Shown here piece by piece: positions 1 through 6,319 of a stretch of DNA of 8,645 nucleotides. Under the pieces are notes generated by a model, which saw nothing but the letters and a program-made list of their open reading frames with translations, made no database searches and was not told the DNA's origin. The translations under genes and the position numbers were made by a program. This DNA comes from JAQICX01 sp964441455 (lineage in GTDB: Bacteria > Verrucomicrobiota > Kiritimatiellia > JAQICX01), in the NCBI GenBank assembly GCA_964441455.1, contig CAYTUX010000270.1, positions 1-8,645 on the forward strand, given 5' to 3'. The first letter of the stretch is position 1. Each line of letters begins with the position of its first letter.

Positions 1-63
1 GTTCTTGAGCTACAAATTGTACACCGTGAACGGTTACAAAAATTTATTTAAAATTAAATCATA

Positions 64-97
64 GGAAATCAGACGTAAAAAGGTGACGAATGTGTGT
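64..97. repeat. Left copy of an inverted repeat shared with 8547-8580
   Basis: Bases 82-97 (ggtgacgaatgtgtgt) are the exact reverse complement of 8547-8562. The similarity continues less perfectly towards base 64: the reverse complement of 64-81 and the stretch 8563-8580 share runs such as ttt, tct and atttc. The copy lies in the leader of the ACT gene, outside any recognisable gene. It could be a dispersed repeat or a shared regulatory site. The sequence alone does not say which. Confidence 0.6.
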
Positions 98-161
98 TGG
101 AAGAGATAATAAACTTCTGTTTTTTTGATTCATGACATTAAAGAGTGTAAATCTGCTTTTC

Positions 162-196
162 TTTCATTAACCATTAACCATTGACAATCAACCATT
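162..196. repeat. Heptad repeat (AACCATT units) upstream of the ACT gene
   Basis: Five consecutive 7-base units can be read: tttcatt, aaccatt, aaccatt, gacaatc, aaccatt. Three are exact AACCATT copies (169-175, 176-182, 190-196) and two are degenerate. Even 7-base spacing does not match one helical turn, so slippage-type tandem duplication is as likely as a protein-binding array. A candidate -35 box (TTGACA, 181-186) lies inside the array. Confidence 0.55.
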
Positions 197-210
197 AATT
201 AAGGTATCGT
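181..210 (+). promoter_or_regulatory. Candidate sigma-70-like promoter for the ACT/UPF0210 operon
   Basis: A perfect TTGACA at 181-186 is followed after 18 bases by TATCGT (205-210), which matches TATAAT at four of six positions. It would give a leader of roughly 25 bases before the ATG at 242, with the AGGGG ribosome site at 232-236. The -10 match is weak, so this is only a candidate. Confidence 0.35.
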
Positions 211-241
211 ACCTGAAATTTAATTCATACTAGGGGTTCAT

Positions 242-826
242 ATGGCAGAAAATACTTATAGATACATTATTACACTGATTCTTCCTGACAGAATTGGTAT
301 TTTGAAAGATATTACAACAGCAGTTGCTGATGCCGGCGGCAATATTGACGCCATTGCTCAAACTATTCTGGCAGATTATTTTACGGTAACTTTAACCGCC
401 TCTTTTAAAGACAAGCAGAATGAAACAGAGTTGAAGCAGATTATTGGGGAGGCATTCAGTGTTGATTCTACTAGTGTTACTGTGATGGAACACAAAGCAG
501 CAGCAATTAAAAAATCGGCAGTTAGGGTTGAAAGATATATTGTGACTTTGATGGGAAAGGATAGTCCCGGAATTATTAAAGCAATTACCACGTATTTTGC
601 TTCAAAGAATGTTAATATTGAGGATTGGACAATTAAATATGAAAAAGATCAGGTAGTTCATATTGGAGAAGTGACAATTCCGACACAGCTGGATCTTAAA
701 CAGGTTCAGGCTGATTTTGCTGCATCAATCAGTCAGTTTGAATTGAAAGGAACTATCCAGAACGGAACTATTTTCAGAGTGACTAATGAGGTTGGTTCCA
801 TCAAACAATTTATAACCGAGGAATAA
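242..826 (+). CDS. Tandem ACT-domain protein (GcvR-like regulator)
   Basis: A 194-residue soluble protein made of two ACT domains, about residues 6-82 and 97-172. Each opens with the typical ligand-loop signature: DRIGI at 16-20 with a following GGNI (32-35), and DSPGI at 107-111 with NVNIEDW (123-129). ACT domains bind amino acids or other small molecules at domain interfaces. The two-domain arrangement resembles GcvR-type proteins of the glycine-cleavage regulatory family, and no catalytic or DNA-binding domain is visible. The start ATG has AGGGG five bases upstream. The gene ends 3 bases before the UPF0210 gene, so the two are almost certainly co-transcribed and probably co-functional. In many bacteria the UPF0210 partner is a single ACT domain of about 90 residues (UPF0237); here it is doubled. 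The ligand is unknown and no gcv gene is nearby, so the name gcvR is not warranted. Confidence 0.9.
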   Translation: MAENTYRYIITLILPDRIGILKDITTAVADAGGNIDAIAQTILADYFTVTLTASFKDKQNETELKQIIGEAFSVDSTSVTVMEHKAAAIKKSAVRVERYIVTLMGKDSPGIIKAITTYFASKNVNIEDWTIKYEKDQVVHIGEVTIPTQLDLKQVQADFAASISQFELKGTIQNGTIFRVTNEVGSIKQFITEE

Positions 827-829
827 TTC

Positions 830-2203
830 ATGATTAGACAGACAGAAATTTTATCAACAGTCCGAATGCTTCAGGAAGAGAATCTTGATGTTAGAACTGT
901 CACGATGGGTATTAACCTTCTTGATTGTGCCGATTCTGATATTCAAAAAACAGCCGGACGGGTAAAAGCGAAAATAATGTTAAAGGCCGGTAATCTTGTT
1001 CGGACATGTGAAGAGCTGTCAACAAAGTACGGCATTAATGTGGTTAATAAGAGACTCTCTGTTTCGCCTGCAAGTAATTTGCTGGAAGGAAAAACCAAGA
1101 AAGATGCATTGATTTTGGCTCAAGCTCTTGATGATGCAGCCGGTGCGGTTGGAATTGATCTGATAGGTGGTTTTTCCGCTTTAGTTCAGAAGGGTATAAC
1201 TCCCGGTGAGCGAGTTTTGATGGAGTCTTTGCCCGAGGTTCTCAGCAAAACACGGCGACTGTGTTCTTCAATTAATGTTGCAACAACTAAAGCGGGTATA
1301 AATGTTGATGCAGTAAAAATTGTCGGTGATATTATTAAAAAAACAGCAAACTTAACAAAGTCAGATTTTGGATTTGGTGCTGCAAAACTTCTTGTTTTTG
1401 CAAATATTCCGGAAGATAATCCTTTTATGGCCGGAGCGTATATGGGGAGTGGAGAACCCGATTGTGTTATAAATGTGGGCGTCAGTGGCCCCGGAGTTGT
1501 CAAACGTGCAATTGACAGACTGCTTGAAAAATATCCGGATTCATCTCTGGATGAAATTGCTGAAGAGGTTAAGCATACAGCTTTTCGAGTTACTCGAACA
1601 GGAGAGCTTATCGGTAGAGAAGTTGCCGAGAAGCTTGGAGTACAATTTGGTGTTGTTGATCTTTCTTTGGCTCCAACGCCAAAGGTTGGGGATAGTATCG
1701 GTGAAATTTATCAGTCAATGGGCATTAAAAATATCGGTGCCCCTGGAACGACAGCTGCTGTTGCCTTGTTGAATGATGCTGTAAAAAAAGGTGGTGCTTT
1801 CGCATCAAGCTCTGTCGGTGGTCTTTCAGGTGCTTTTATTCCTGTAATGGAAGATCATGCTTTGGCAAAAGCTGTTGAAGACGGACATTTAACTCTTGAA
1901 AAGCTGGAAGCAATGACTGCTGTATGTTCAGTTGGACTTGATATGATTCTGCTGCCCGGAGATATTAAGACCGAAACAATATGCGGAATTATCATGGATG
2001 AAGCTGCGATAGGTGTTTCATCAAGAAAAACAACGGGCATAAGAGTTATACCTGTTCCCGGAAAAGTACATGGAGAATATGTTGACTTCGGCGGACTTTT
2101 TGGTGCAGGAACAATTATGTCTCCCAACTGTATGGTTGGTTCAGAAATATTTGTCAACAGAGGCGGTCATATTCCTGCTCCAATACAGAGTTTGACGAAT
2201 TGA
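830..2203 (+). CDS. UPF0210 (DUF711) family protein
   Basis: A 457-residue protein of the UPF0210/DUF711 family, close to the usual length of about 450 residues, so it appears complete. Recognisable conserved stretches include VNKRLSVSP (about residues 71-79), DLIGGFSALV (about 110-119), NIPEDNPFMAGAYMGSGEPD (about 193-212) and VINVGVSGPGVV just after it, plus a Gly/Ala-rich segment near residues 320-335. The family has a fold related to pyruvate formate-lyase-type proteins but is not known to be a glycyl-radical enzyme; its biochemical role is unknown. The start ATG lies 3 bases after the ACT gene, with GAGGAA (818-823) overlapping that gene's last codons as ribosome site, suggesting translational coupling. 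The strict pairing with an ACT gene suggests that the ACT protein senses the ligand for, or regulates, this protein. No signal peptide or membrane segment is seen. Confidence 0.93.
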   Translation: MIRQTEILSTVRMLQEENLDVRTVTMGINLLDCADSDIQKTAGRVKAKIMLKAGNLVRTCEELSTKYGINVVNKRLSVSPASNLLEGKTKKDALILAQALDDAAGAVGIDLIGGFSALVQKGITPGERVLMESLPEVLSKTRRLCSSINVATTKAGINVDAVKIVGDIIKKTANLTKSDFGFGAAKLLVFANIPEDNPFMAGAYMGSGEPDCVINVGVSGPGVVKRAIDRLLEKYPDSSLDEIAEEVKHTAFRVTRTGELIGREVAEKLGVQFGVVDLSLAPTPKVGDSIGEIYQSMGIKNIGAPGTTAAVALLNDAVKKGGAFASSSVGGLSGAFIPVMEDHALAKAVEDGHLTLEKLEAMTAVCSVGLDMILLPGDIKTETICGIIMDEAAIGVSSRKTTGIRVIPVPGKVHGEYVDFGGLFGAGTIMSPNCMVGSEIFVNRGGHIPAPIQSLTN

Positions 2204-2250
2204 CGAGCTGTGCTCATAGTTTGCTCATCATCATACAAAACAAATATAAG

Positions 2251-2400
2251 GAGCGTAGCGATTTCCTTTAAAATACTCCAACGGAGTATATCGTAATAGC
2301 CTAGGGTGAGCGATCCAGCTACTGCCTGACAAATTGTATTTGTCAGGCAGTAGCTGGAGAGTGTAACCCTAGGAAAAATAAAAAAATAAAATTTTTTCCT
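2251..2400. repeat. REP-like composite palindromic repeat unit
   Basis: The unit runs from gagcgtagcg (2251-2260) through a 7-bp hairpin with loop AAC (2273-2279 with 2283-2289), then the CCTAGGGT/ACCCTAGG stem (2300-2307 with 2366-2373), to an AT-rich 8-bp hairpin (2371-2378 with 2393-2400). From memory, the order 'palindromic actcc-aac-ggagt, then cctagggt ... accctagg' recalls intergenic repeats seen many times per genome in Bacteroidota and PVC bacteria; this has not been checked. The right end lacks a clean U-tract directly after a strong stem, so a terminator role for the upstream operon is possible but not shown. Confidence 0.6.
2315..2357. repeat. Perfect 20-bp palindrome nested in the CCTAGGGT stem
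   Basis: Arms 2315-2334 (ccagctactgcctgacaaat) and 2338-2357 are exact reverse complements with a 3-base loop (tgt). Together with the outer stem (2300-2307 with 2366-2373) this makes a 74-base compound hairpin. The inner stem is perfect and of mixed composition, unlike its degenerate surroundings, so it appears either recent or under constraint. It could fold on either strand and could slow or stop transcription leaving the UPF0210 gene. Confidence 0.85.
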
Positions 2401-2427
2401 GCCCACGGAGTGCAGACGGTCTGACTC

Positions 2428-2451
2428 TCTAACATTCTAACCATCTAACCG
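2428..2451. repeat. Octad tandem repeat (TCTAAC + two bases, three units)
   Basis: Three direct units of 8 bases: tctaacat (2428-2435), tctaacca (2436-2443), tctaaccg (2444-2451). It follows directly on the REP-like unit and may be part of the same element. No function can be assigned. Confidence 0.65.
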
Positions 2452-2460
2452 GATCCCAAA

Positions 2461-2497
2461 TGGTTTTTCAAAATTGAACTACAAAAAAAATACAACA
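2461..2497 (+). repeat. Diverged direct repeat, copy A
   Basis: Bases 2461-2490 match 2861-2890 at 23 of 30 positions without gaps. Five of the seven differences are transitions, and the similarity continues to 2495/2897 with one gap. The copies lie exactly 400 bases apart in the same orientation. Copy B forms the right edge of the fold-back element at 2701-2872. Confidence 0.5.
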
Positions 2498-2597
2498 TAA
2501 AAATTAAGAAAATCTTAGGTTTCTGGTTGAGAGGATAAAGATCTGTTTGGATCAATAGAATTAGGGATTGACTTTTTGTTTTTTATCTTTTTAGGTG

Positions 2598-2614
2598 ATC
2601 CCGCAAGGCGGGAT
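2598..2614. repeat. Small GC-rich hairpin
   Basis: A perfect 7-bp stem, atcccgc (2598-2604) with gcgggat (2608-2614), and loop AAG. It stands out in an AT-rich surrounding. The T-rich run lies before it on the plus strand, and neither strand has a U-tract after the stem, so it is not a classical terminator. It is probably another short palindromic repeat or a structured part of a transcript. Confidence 0.5.
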
Positions 2615-2700
2615 GAAAAGTTTATGCAACATACTTATAAACAGCAGTTTATGTTGATTATTGGCTAAGCTGTTAAAATACGCTTTGCGAATTGTAACTT

Positions 2701-2872
2701 GGTAAGCCATTCTGGTTTTTATAAAGTAAAAAGCTCAAACTGGCTTGCAAGATTAGTCCATATTTCGTTTTAAAAGCAGTTAGATAGTATAAGTATACAT
2801 CTAATTCTGCTTGCGAAGCGGAAGATGGGCTGATATCGCAAGTTGTTGTTTGAGCAAGAATGGATTTCCAAA
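2701..2872. repeat. Large imperfect fold-back (inverted repeat) element
   Basis: The left arm 2733-2785 and right arm 2799-2855 pair over most of their length. They are anchored by gctcaaac/gtttgagc (2733-2740 with 2848-2855), ttagat/atctaa (2780-2785 with 2799-2804), and an apical stem gtata/tatac (2787-2791 with 2794-2798). By hand alignment the arms are about three quarters identical, and several mismatches would be G-U pairs in RNA. Outside this, ggtaagccattct (2701-2713) is related to the complement of 2857-2869, with 19 extra bases on the left side. The whole could fold into one hairpin of about 120-170 bases. It could be a decayed MITE-like element, a pair of inverted copies of one repeat, or a non-coding RNA. 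No reading frame explains it. Confidence 0.6.
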
Positions 2873-2897
2873 ACTAAACTGCAACAAAAGTGCCAAC
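2861..2897 (+). repeat. Diverged direct repeat, copy B
   Basis: Partner of 2461-2497, with the same orientation and 23 of 30 ungapped matches at the start. It overlaps the right edge of the fold-back element. A weaker third relative reads on the minus strand from 2713 leftwards (agaatggcttacc), which suggests a small repeat family. Confidence 0.45.
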
Positions 2898-2923
2898 CAG
2901 AAAAACAGGAAAAATAAAAAAGC

Positions 2924-2952
2924 TTTACATAAAATACGTTATACTATATTAT
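2924..2952 (+). promoter_or_regulatory. Candidate sigma-70-like promoter for pilB-pilC
   Basis: TTTACA (2924-2929) and TATTAT (2947-2952), each five of six matches to the consensus boxes, are separated by 17 bases. A start point near 2960 would give a leader of about 115 bases before the pilB ATG at 3075. It lies immediately after the repeat cluster. The surrounding AT-richness (several TATA-like hexamers) raises the chance of a false match. Confidence 0.5.
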
Positions 2953-3074
2953 TATATTATATTTTTCGTTTATACAAATTTATATGTTTTTTTAACCATT
3001 CCAAACTAATTGGAGTGTAATATTATTTGTTAGTTTACGGCATTGTTTATTAATTAATTTATAAAAGGATTTTT

Positions 3075-4784
3075 ATGGCTAAATTACCTTACAGCAACAG
3101 AATTTCATCAATTCTTCTTAATAAAGGTTTGATTTCTGAAGAAGCTTTGACTGAAGCTGAAGCACAGGCAAAGATAGAAGGAGTAAATCTTGAGCATTTA
3201 TTAATTGATAAAGATCTCATTTCGCCATATGACCTTGCAATTGCTCTTTCCGGTTATTTAAAGTACCCCGTTATATCTTTAAAGAATTTTACAATGCCTG
3301 CTCAGGTTAAGGATTTTATACAAAAAGATGTTATGACAAAAAAAATGGTTGTACCATTGGCTTTGTGCGGGAAAAATCTAACTTTGGCACTTGCTGATCC
3401 ATTTGATTTGATGACAATTGATGATGTTGAAGTATCAACAGGTTATAATGTTATGCCGGTTATTGGTATTGAAGAAGAGATTTCAATTTGCCTTTCCAAA
3501 ATGATCACAGAGCCTACAGAGGGGCTGGATATGGAAGAACTTATGCGTTCTGAAAGTAACGTTGAAGTTCTTGAAGAAGATGCAGAAGAGCAAAGTCTTG
3601 ATGATATGCTTCAAAGTGCTGAAGGAGCTCCTGTTATTCGTATGGTAAACCTTATACTTGTTGAAGCTCTAAGAACCGGAGCCAGTGATATTCATATTGA
3701 TCCAATGGAGAAAAAGGTTCGTCTCCGGTATCGTATTGATGGTATGCTTGTTGAAAAACCCGGACCTCCTAAGACTCTGCAGGCTGCTGTATCATCCCGT
3801 ATAAAAATTATGTCAGATCTTAATATTGCTGAACGCCGTATTCCGCAGGATGGTCGTTTTAACATTAAGGCATTAGGTAAAGAGATTGACTTGCGTGTAA
3901 GTATTTTGCCGACAATTCATGGTGAAAAGATTGTAATGCGTATTTTGGACAAAAGTTCTCTTGTTCCGGGCTTGTCTTATTTAGGCTTGGAGCCAAAGGC
4001 TGAAGAAGCTATGAAATATGGCATTGACCAGCCTCATGGTATCATTTTGGTTACAGGTCCTACCGGTAGTGGTAAAACTACAACTCTATATTCATGTCTT
4101 CAGGATTTAAATCAACCCGATGTGAATATTATCACATGTGAAGATCCGGTTGAGTATCAGTTAAAAGGTGTTAATCAAATTCAGATTAATGCAGATGTTG
4201 GTTTGAGTTTTGCAGCAGCGTTGCGTTCAATCTTGAGACAGGATCCTGATATTGTGCTTGTTGGTGAGATTCGGGATGGCGAAACTGCTCAGATGGCTAT
4301 TAAAGCAGCTCTCACGGGACATCTGGTTTTAAGCACTCTTCATACTAATGATTCCGCCGGTGCTGTAACTCGTCTGATTGATATGGGTGTGGAACGTTTT
4401 ATGCTTGGTTCTTCATTGGTTTTAGCTCAGGCTCAACGTCTGTACAGAAAATTGTGTCCTGCATGTAAAAAGGTTACTCAAGTTGATGCTTTAGCACTTG
4501 AATTGAACAATATACCTTCTGATATGTTTGAGGGAGTGGATATTTATGATGCGGTTGGTTGTCCTCGTTGTACAAATGGTTTTAAAGGACGAGGAGCTAT
4601 TATGGAAGTTTTATTAGTGAACGATGCTATTAGAGAGGCAATTCTTAGGGGAGATAATGCCAGTCAGTTACGAGCCGCCGGGATCGCAAATGGTATGGTC
4701 AGTTTGAAACAAGCCGGACTTGAGAGAGTTAGAGATGGTATAACAAGTTTGACTGCAGCTCTTGAAGTTACAGGTGGAGATTAA
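3075..4784 (+). CDS. pilB: Type IV pilus / type II secretion assembly ATPase PilB/GspE
   Basis: A complete 569-residue cytoplasmic hexameric ATPase that drives pilin or pseudopilin assembly. The N-terminal part (about 10-70 and on to 145) is an MshEN-type domain, starting LLNKGLISEEALTEA and followed by HLLIDKDLIS. The central T2SSE ATPase domain carries Walker A GPTGSGKTT (328-336), an Asp-box region CEDPVEY (355-361), Walker B with PDIVLVGEIRD (391-401) and a His box TGHLVLSTLHTN (414-425). Two CxxC pairs (C461/C464 and C496/C499) form the zinc-binding tetracysteine motif seen in PilB/GspE but not in the retraction ATPase PilT. The start ATG has AAAAGGA (3063-3069) five bases upstream. pilC follows after 20 bases. 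With no pilin, pilM-Q or gsp genes in view, type IV pilus and type II secretion cannot be separated; pilB is the neutral choice. Confidence 0.95.
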   Translation: MAKLPYSNRISSILLNKGLISEEALTEAEAQAKIEGVNLEHLLIDKDLISPYDLAIALSGYLKYPVISLKNFTMPAQVKDFIQKDVMTKKMVVPLALCGKNLTLALADPFDLMTIDDVEVSTGYNVMPVIGIEEEISICLSKMITEPTEGLDMEELMRSESNVEVLEEDAEEQSLDDMLQSAEGAPVIRMVNLILVEALRTGASDIHIDPMEKKVRLRYRIDGMLVEKPGPPKTLQAAVSSRIKIMSDLNIAERRIPQDGRFNIKALGKEIDLRVSILPTIHGEKIVMRILDKSSLVPGLSYLGLEPKAEEAMKYGIDQPHGIILVTGPTGSGKTTTLYSCLQDLNQPDVNIITCEDPVEYQLKGVNQIQINADVGLSFAAALRSILRQDPDIVLVGEIRDGETAQMAIKAALTGHLVLSTLHTNDSAGAVTRLIDMGVERFMLGSSLVLAQAQRLYRKLCPACKKVTQVDALALELNNIPSDMFEGVDIYDAVGCPRCTNGFKGRGAIMEVLLVNDAIREAILRGDNASQLRAAGIANGMVSLKQAGLERVRDGITSLTAALEVTGGD

Positions 4785-4804
4785 GAAAGGTTTAATATAA
4801 GATT

Positions 4805-5902
4805 ATGGCTAAAAAAGTAAAAACAGTTAATCTAAAGGGAATGAAAAGAATTCCGGGTACAAGAAAAATTATAAATGATGTTTTGCCGAGTTTTTCTCGC
4901 CAACTTTCAGCGATGCTTAATGCAGGTTTGCCTATTGTTACAGCTCTTGAAACACTCAAAGAGCAGGCAGACCATCCCTCATTTAAAGCTGTACTGCAAA
5001 ATGTCCAAGACAATATTGAAAATGGTTCATCATTTTCCGAATCTTTACTAAAATTTCCTACTATTTTTGACACTCTATATATAAATATGGTAAGAAGTGG
5101 TGAACAGGGCGGACAGTTGGCTGAAACGACAGCTAGGTTGGCTTCTTTCTTGGAGGACTCTGCAAGATTGAAAAGAAAAGTTAAGTCGGCAATGATGTAT
5201 CCGGTGATTGTTTTATGTCTTGCATTTGCAATTGCCATTCTATTAATTGTATTTGTTGTTCCAAAGTTTGGGGAGATGTTTCAGGATTTTGGTGCAAACT
5301 TACCCGGACCTACCCAGATGTTATTAGACCTGAGTGATTTCTTGCAGATATACGGAATTTTCGTGCTTGCCGCTATTGTTGTCGCTGTTTTTCTTTTTAA
5401 GAAATGGAAGGCAACTCCGGCCGGTGGATATAAGTTTGATGAATTTGCATTGAAAGCCCCTGTTTTTGGTATTATTATTCAGAAGGTTGCTTCAGCAAGA
5501 TTTGCCCGAACATTTGCTGAACTTATGGCTAGCGGAGTTCCTATTTTAAATGCACTTGATATCGTTTCCGGTGCGACAGGTAACAAGGTTGCCGGTAAAG
5601 TTATTTTAGATGCTAAGGATGTGGTTGAAAAAGGTGAACCATTATCTGTCGCAATGTTGAAACAGACTGTTTTTCCCCTTATGCTTGTTCGGATGCTTCA
5701 GGCTGGAGAGAAAACCGGTCGTATTGAAGAGATGCTTAACAGCATTGCTGATTTTTATGAAGATGAGGTTGAAACTACTTTAGATGGTCTGACATCTTTG
5801 CTCGAACCATTATTAATGATTTTCCTTGGTCTTATTATTGGCAGTATTGTTGTTGCTATGTTTCTGCCTATCTTTAAACTTGGCGAAGTTGTCAGCGGAT
5901 AA
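4805..5902 (+). CDS. pilC: Type IV pilus / type II secretion inner-membrane platform protein PilC/GspF
   Basis: A polytopic inner-membrane protein of 365 residues that forms the platform on which the assembly ATPase acts. It has two T2SSF domains, about 28-150 and 230-352, each with the typical FxRxLxxMLxAGxPxxxALE-like opening (SFSRQLSAMLNAGLPIVTAL from 29; the counterpart starts at ARFARTFAELM, 231). Each also carries a GE-x-x-G motif (SGEQGGQLAE about 98-107; AGEKTGRIEEM about 300-310). Three membrane segments are seen at about 131-153, 182-199 and 334-355. It is shorter than the usual 400 or so residues because the N-terminal stretch before the first T2SSF domain is replaced by about 25 mostly basic residues. 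The ribosome site AGAAAGG (4784-4790) lies 14 bases from the ATG, an unusually long gap. An in-frame stop at 4793-4795 rules out a longer protein. The next ATG (4841) has a site too close to work well. Confidence 0.94.
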   Translation: MAKKVKTVNLKGMKRIPGTRKIINDVLPSFSRQLSAMLNAGLPIVTALETLKEQADHPSFKAVLQNVQDNIENGSSFSESLLKFPTIFDTLYINMVRSGEQGGQLAETTARLASFLEDSARLKRKVKSAMMYPVIVLCLAFAIAILLIVFVVPKFGEMFQDFGANLPGPTQMLLDLSDFLQIYGIFVLAAIVVAVFLFKKWKATPAGGYKFDEFALKAPVFGIIIQKVASARFARTFAELMASGVPILNALDIVSGATGNKVAGKVILDAKDVVEKGEPLSVAMLKQTVFPLMLVRMLQAGEKTGRIEEMLNSIADFYEDEVETTLDGLTSLLEPLLMIFLGLIIGSIVVAMFLPIFKLGEVVSG

Positions 5903-5916
5903 ACCTCTTTTTGGAG

Positions 5917-5979
5917 CCGGCTGCTAGCAAAATAAAAACACTAAAGTTTAATTAAATTATTAAAATAGCTAGCAGCCGG
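5917..5979. repeat. 12-bp inverted repeat after pilC
   Basis: ccggctgctagc (5917-5928) and gctagcagccgg (5968-5979) are exact reverse complements around a 39-base, almost pure A/T spacer. It begins 14 bases after the pilC stop codon. The stem could help end pilC transcription, but no U-tract follows; A-rich sequence does. The GC-rich arms framing an AT-only core are also what a small inserted element or a recombination site could look like. Confidence 0.65.
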
Positions 5980-6017
5980 ATAGTACTAAAAAAACACATT
6001 GCCAGATTTCTTTGTTG

Positions 6018-6213
6018 AAAATTATAGTGCCGGAACTCATTGAAGGAAATATAAAGTGGATATAGCAGATAGAAATTAAAAACCCCAATTATCACAACGG
6101 CAGATGTAGTTCCCCATGTTGATGGTGATACAGTAAATATTTATTATGGAGCATCTGATACTGTTATTTGTCTGGCAACTGTCTCTGTTTCGCAAATTTT
6201 GGAAACTCTTTAA
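6018..6213 (+). pseudogene. Decayed C-terminal end of a GH130 glycoside phosphorylase
   Basis: Bases 6085-6213 translate in one frame to about 42 residues and a TAA (6211-6213), including DVVPHVDGDTVNIYYGASDT and then VICLATVSV. This closely resembles the conserved C-terminus of GH130 mannoside phosphorylases (pattern NVVFPxGxxxDGDxxxIYYGAADTxxxxA). In-frame stops (tag at 6070-6072) and the absence of everything upstream mean no intact enzyme. A possible further fragment, KIIVPELIEG (6018-6047), sits in another frame and recalls the 'PILxPE..YE..G' stretch that normally precedes the C-terminus, implying at least one frameshift. The FP(C/T)G segment expected between these pieces is missing. 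GH130 enzymes split beta-mannosides with phosphate. The fragment suggests the locus once held a mannan- or glycan-use gene. Confidence 0.6.
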
Positions 6214-6319
6214 CTGTCACTCGCTGTTTTAGTAGTGCAGATTGATTTTGCTGATTCATCTTGTTGTGCGGCAGATTCAGTTTTAAAAGTAAACAAGAAA
6301 AATAGAAAGGAAAGTCAAC

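Larger units (their letters stand above)
2204..3074. other. Long gene-free, repeat-rich intergenic region
   Basis: There are 871 bases between the UPF0210 and pilB genes with no convincing gene on either strand. Open frames here are short, cross the palindromes and lack ribosome sites. The region holds several separate structured elements, listed individually: a REP-like unit with a nested palindrome, an octad tandem repeat, a GC-rich hairpin, a large fold-back repeat, a diverged direct repeat and the pilB promoter. It looks like a site where small non-coding repeats have accumulated. Confidence 0.7.

Noticed and set aside
2167..2406. A 79-codon minus-strand open frame
   Set aside because: It reads through the REP-like unit and nested palindrome and overlaps the end of the UPF0210 gene. 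Such frames across palindromic repeats are usual false predictions.
2598..2614. GC hairpin as a Rho-independent terminator
   Set aside because: No U-tract follows the stem on either strand.
2811..3020. A 69-codon plus-strand open frame before pilB
   Set aside because: It overlaps the right arm of the fold-back repeat and the pilB promoter, has no ribosome site, and its low-complexity Lys/Asn-rich translation follows from AT-rich DNA.
5917..5979. Integron attC site
   Set aside because: The typical R'/R'' core sites (RYYYAAC and GTTRRRY) and an integrase are not seen. The arms are simply complementary.
6237..6285. Two similar gcagatt(g/c)a-tttt stretches before the reductase gene
   Set aside because: Too short and imperfect to claim a repeat or operator.
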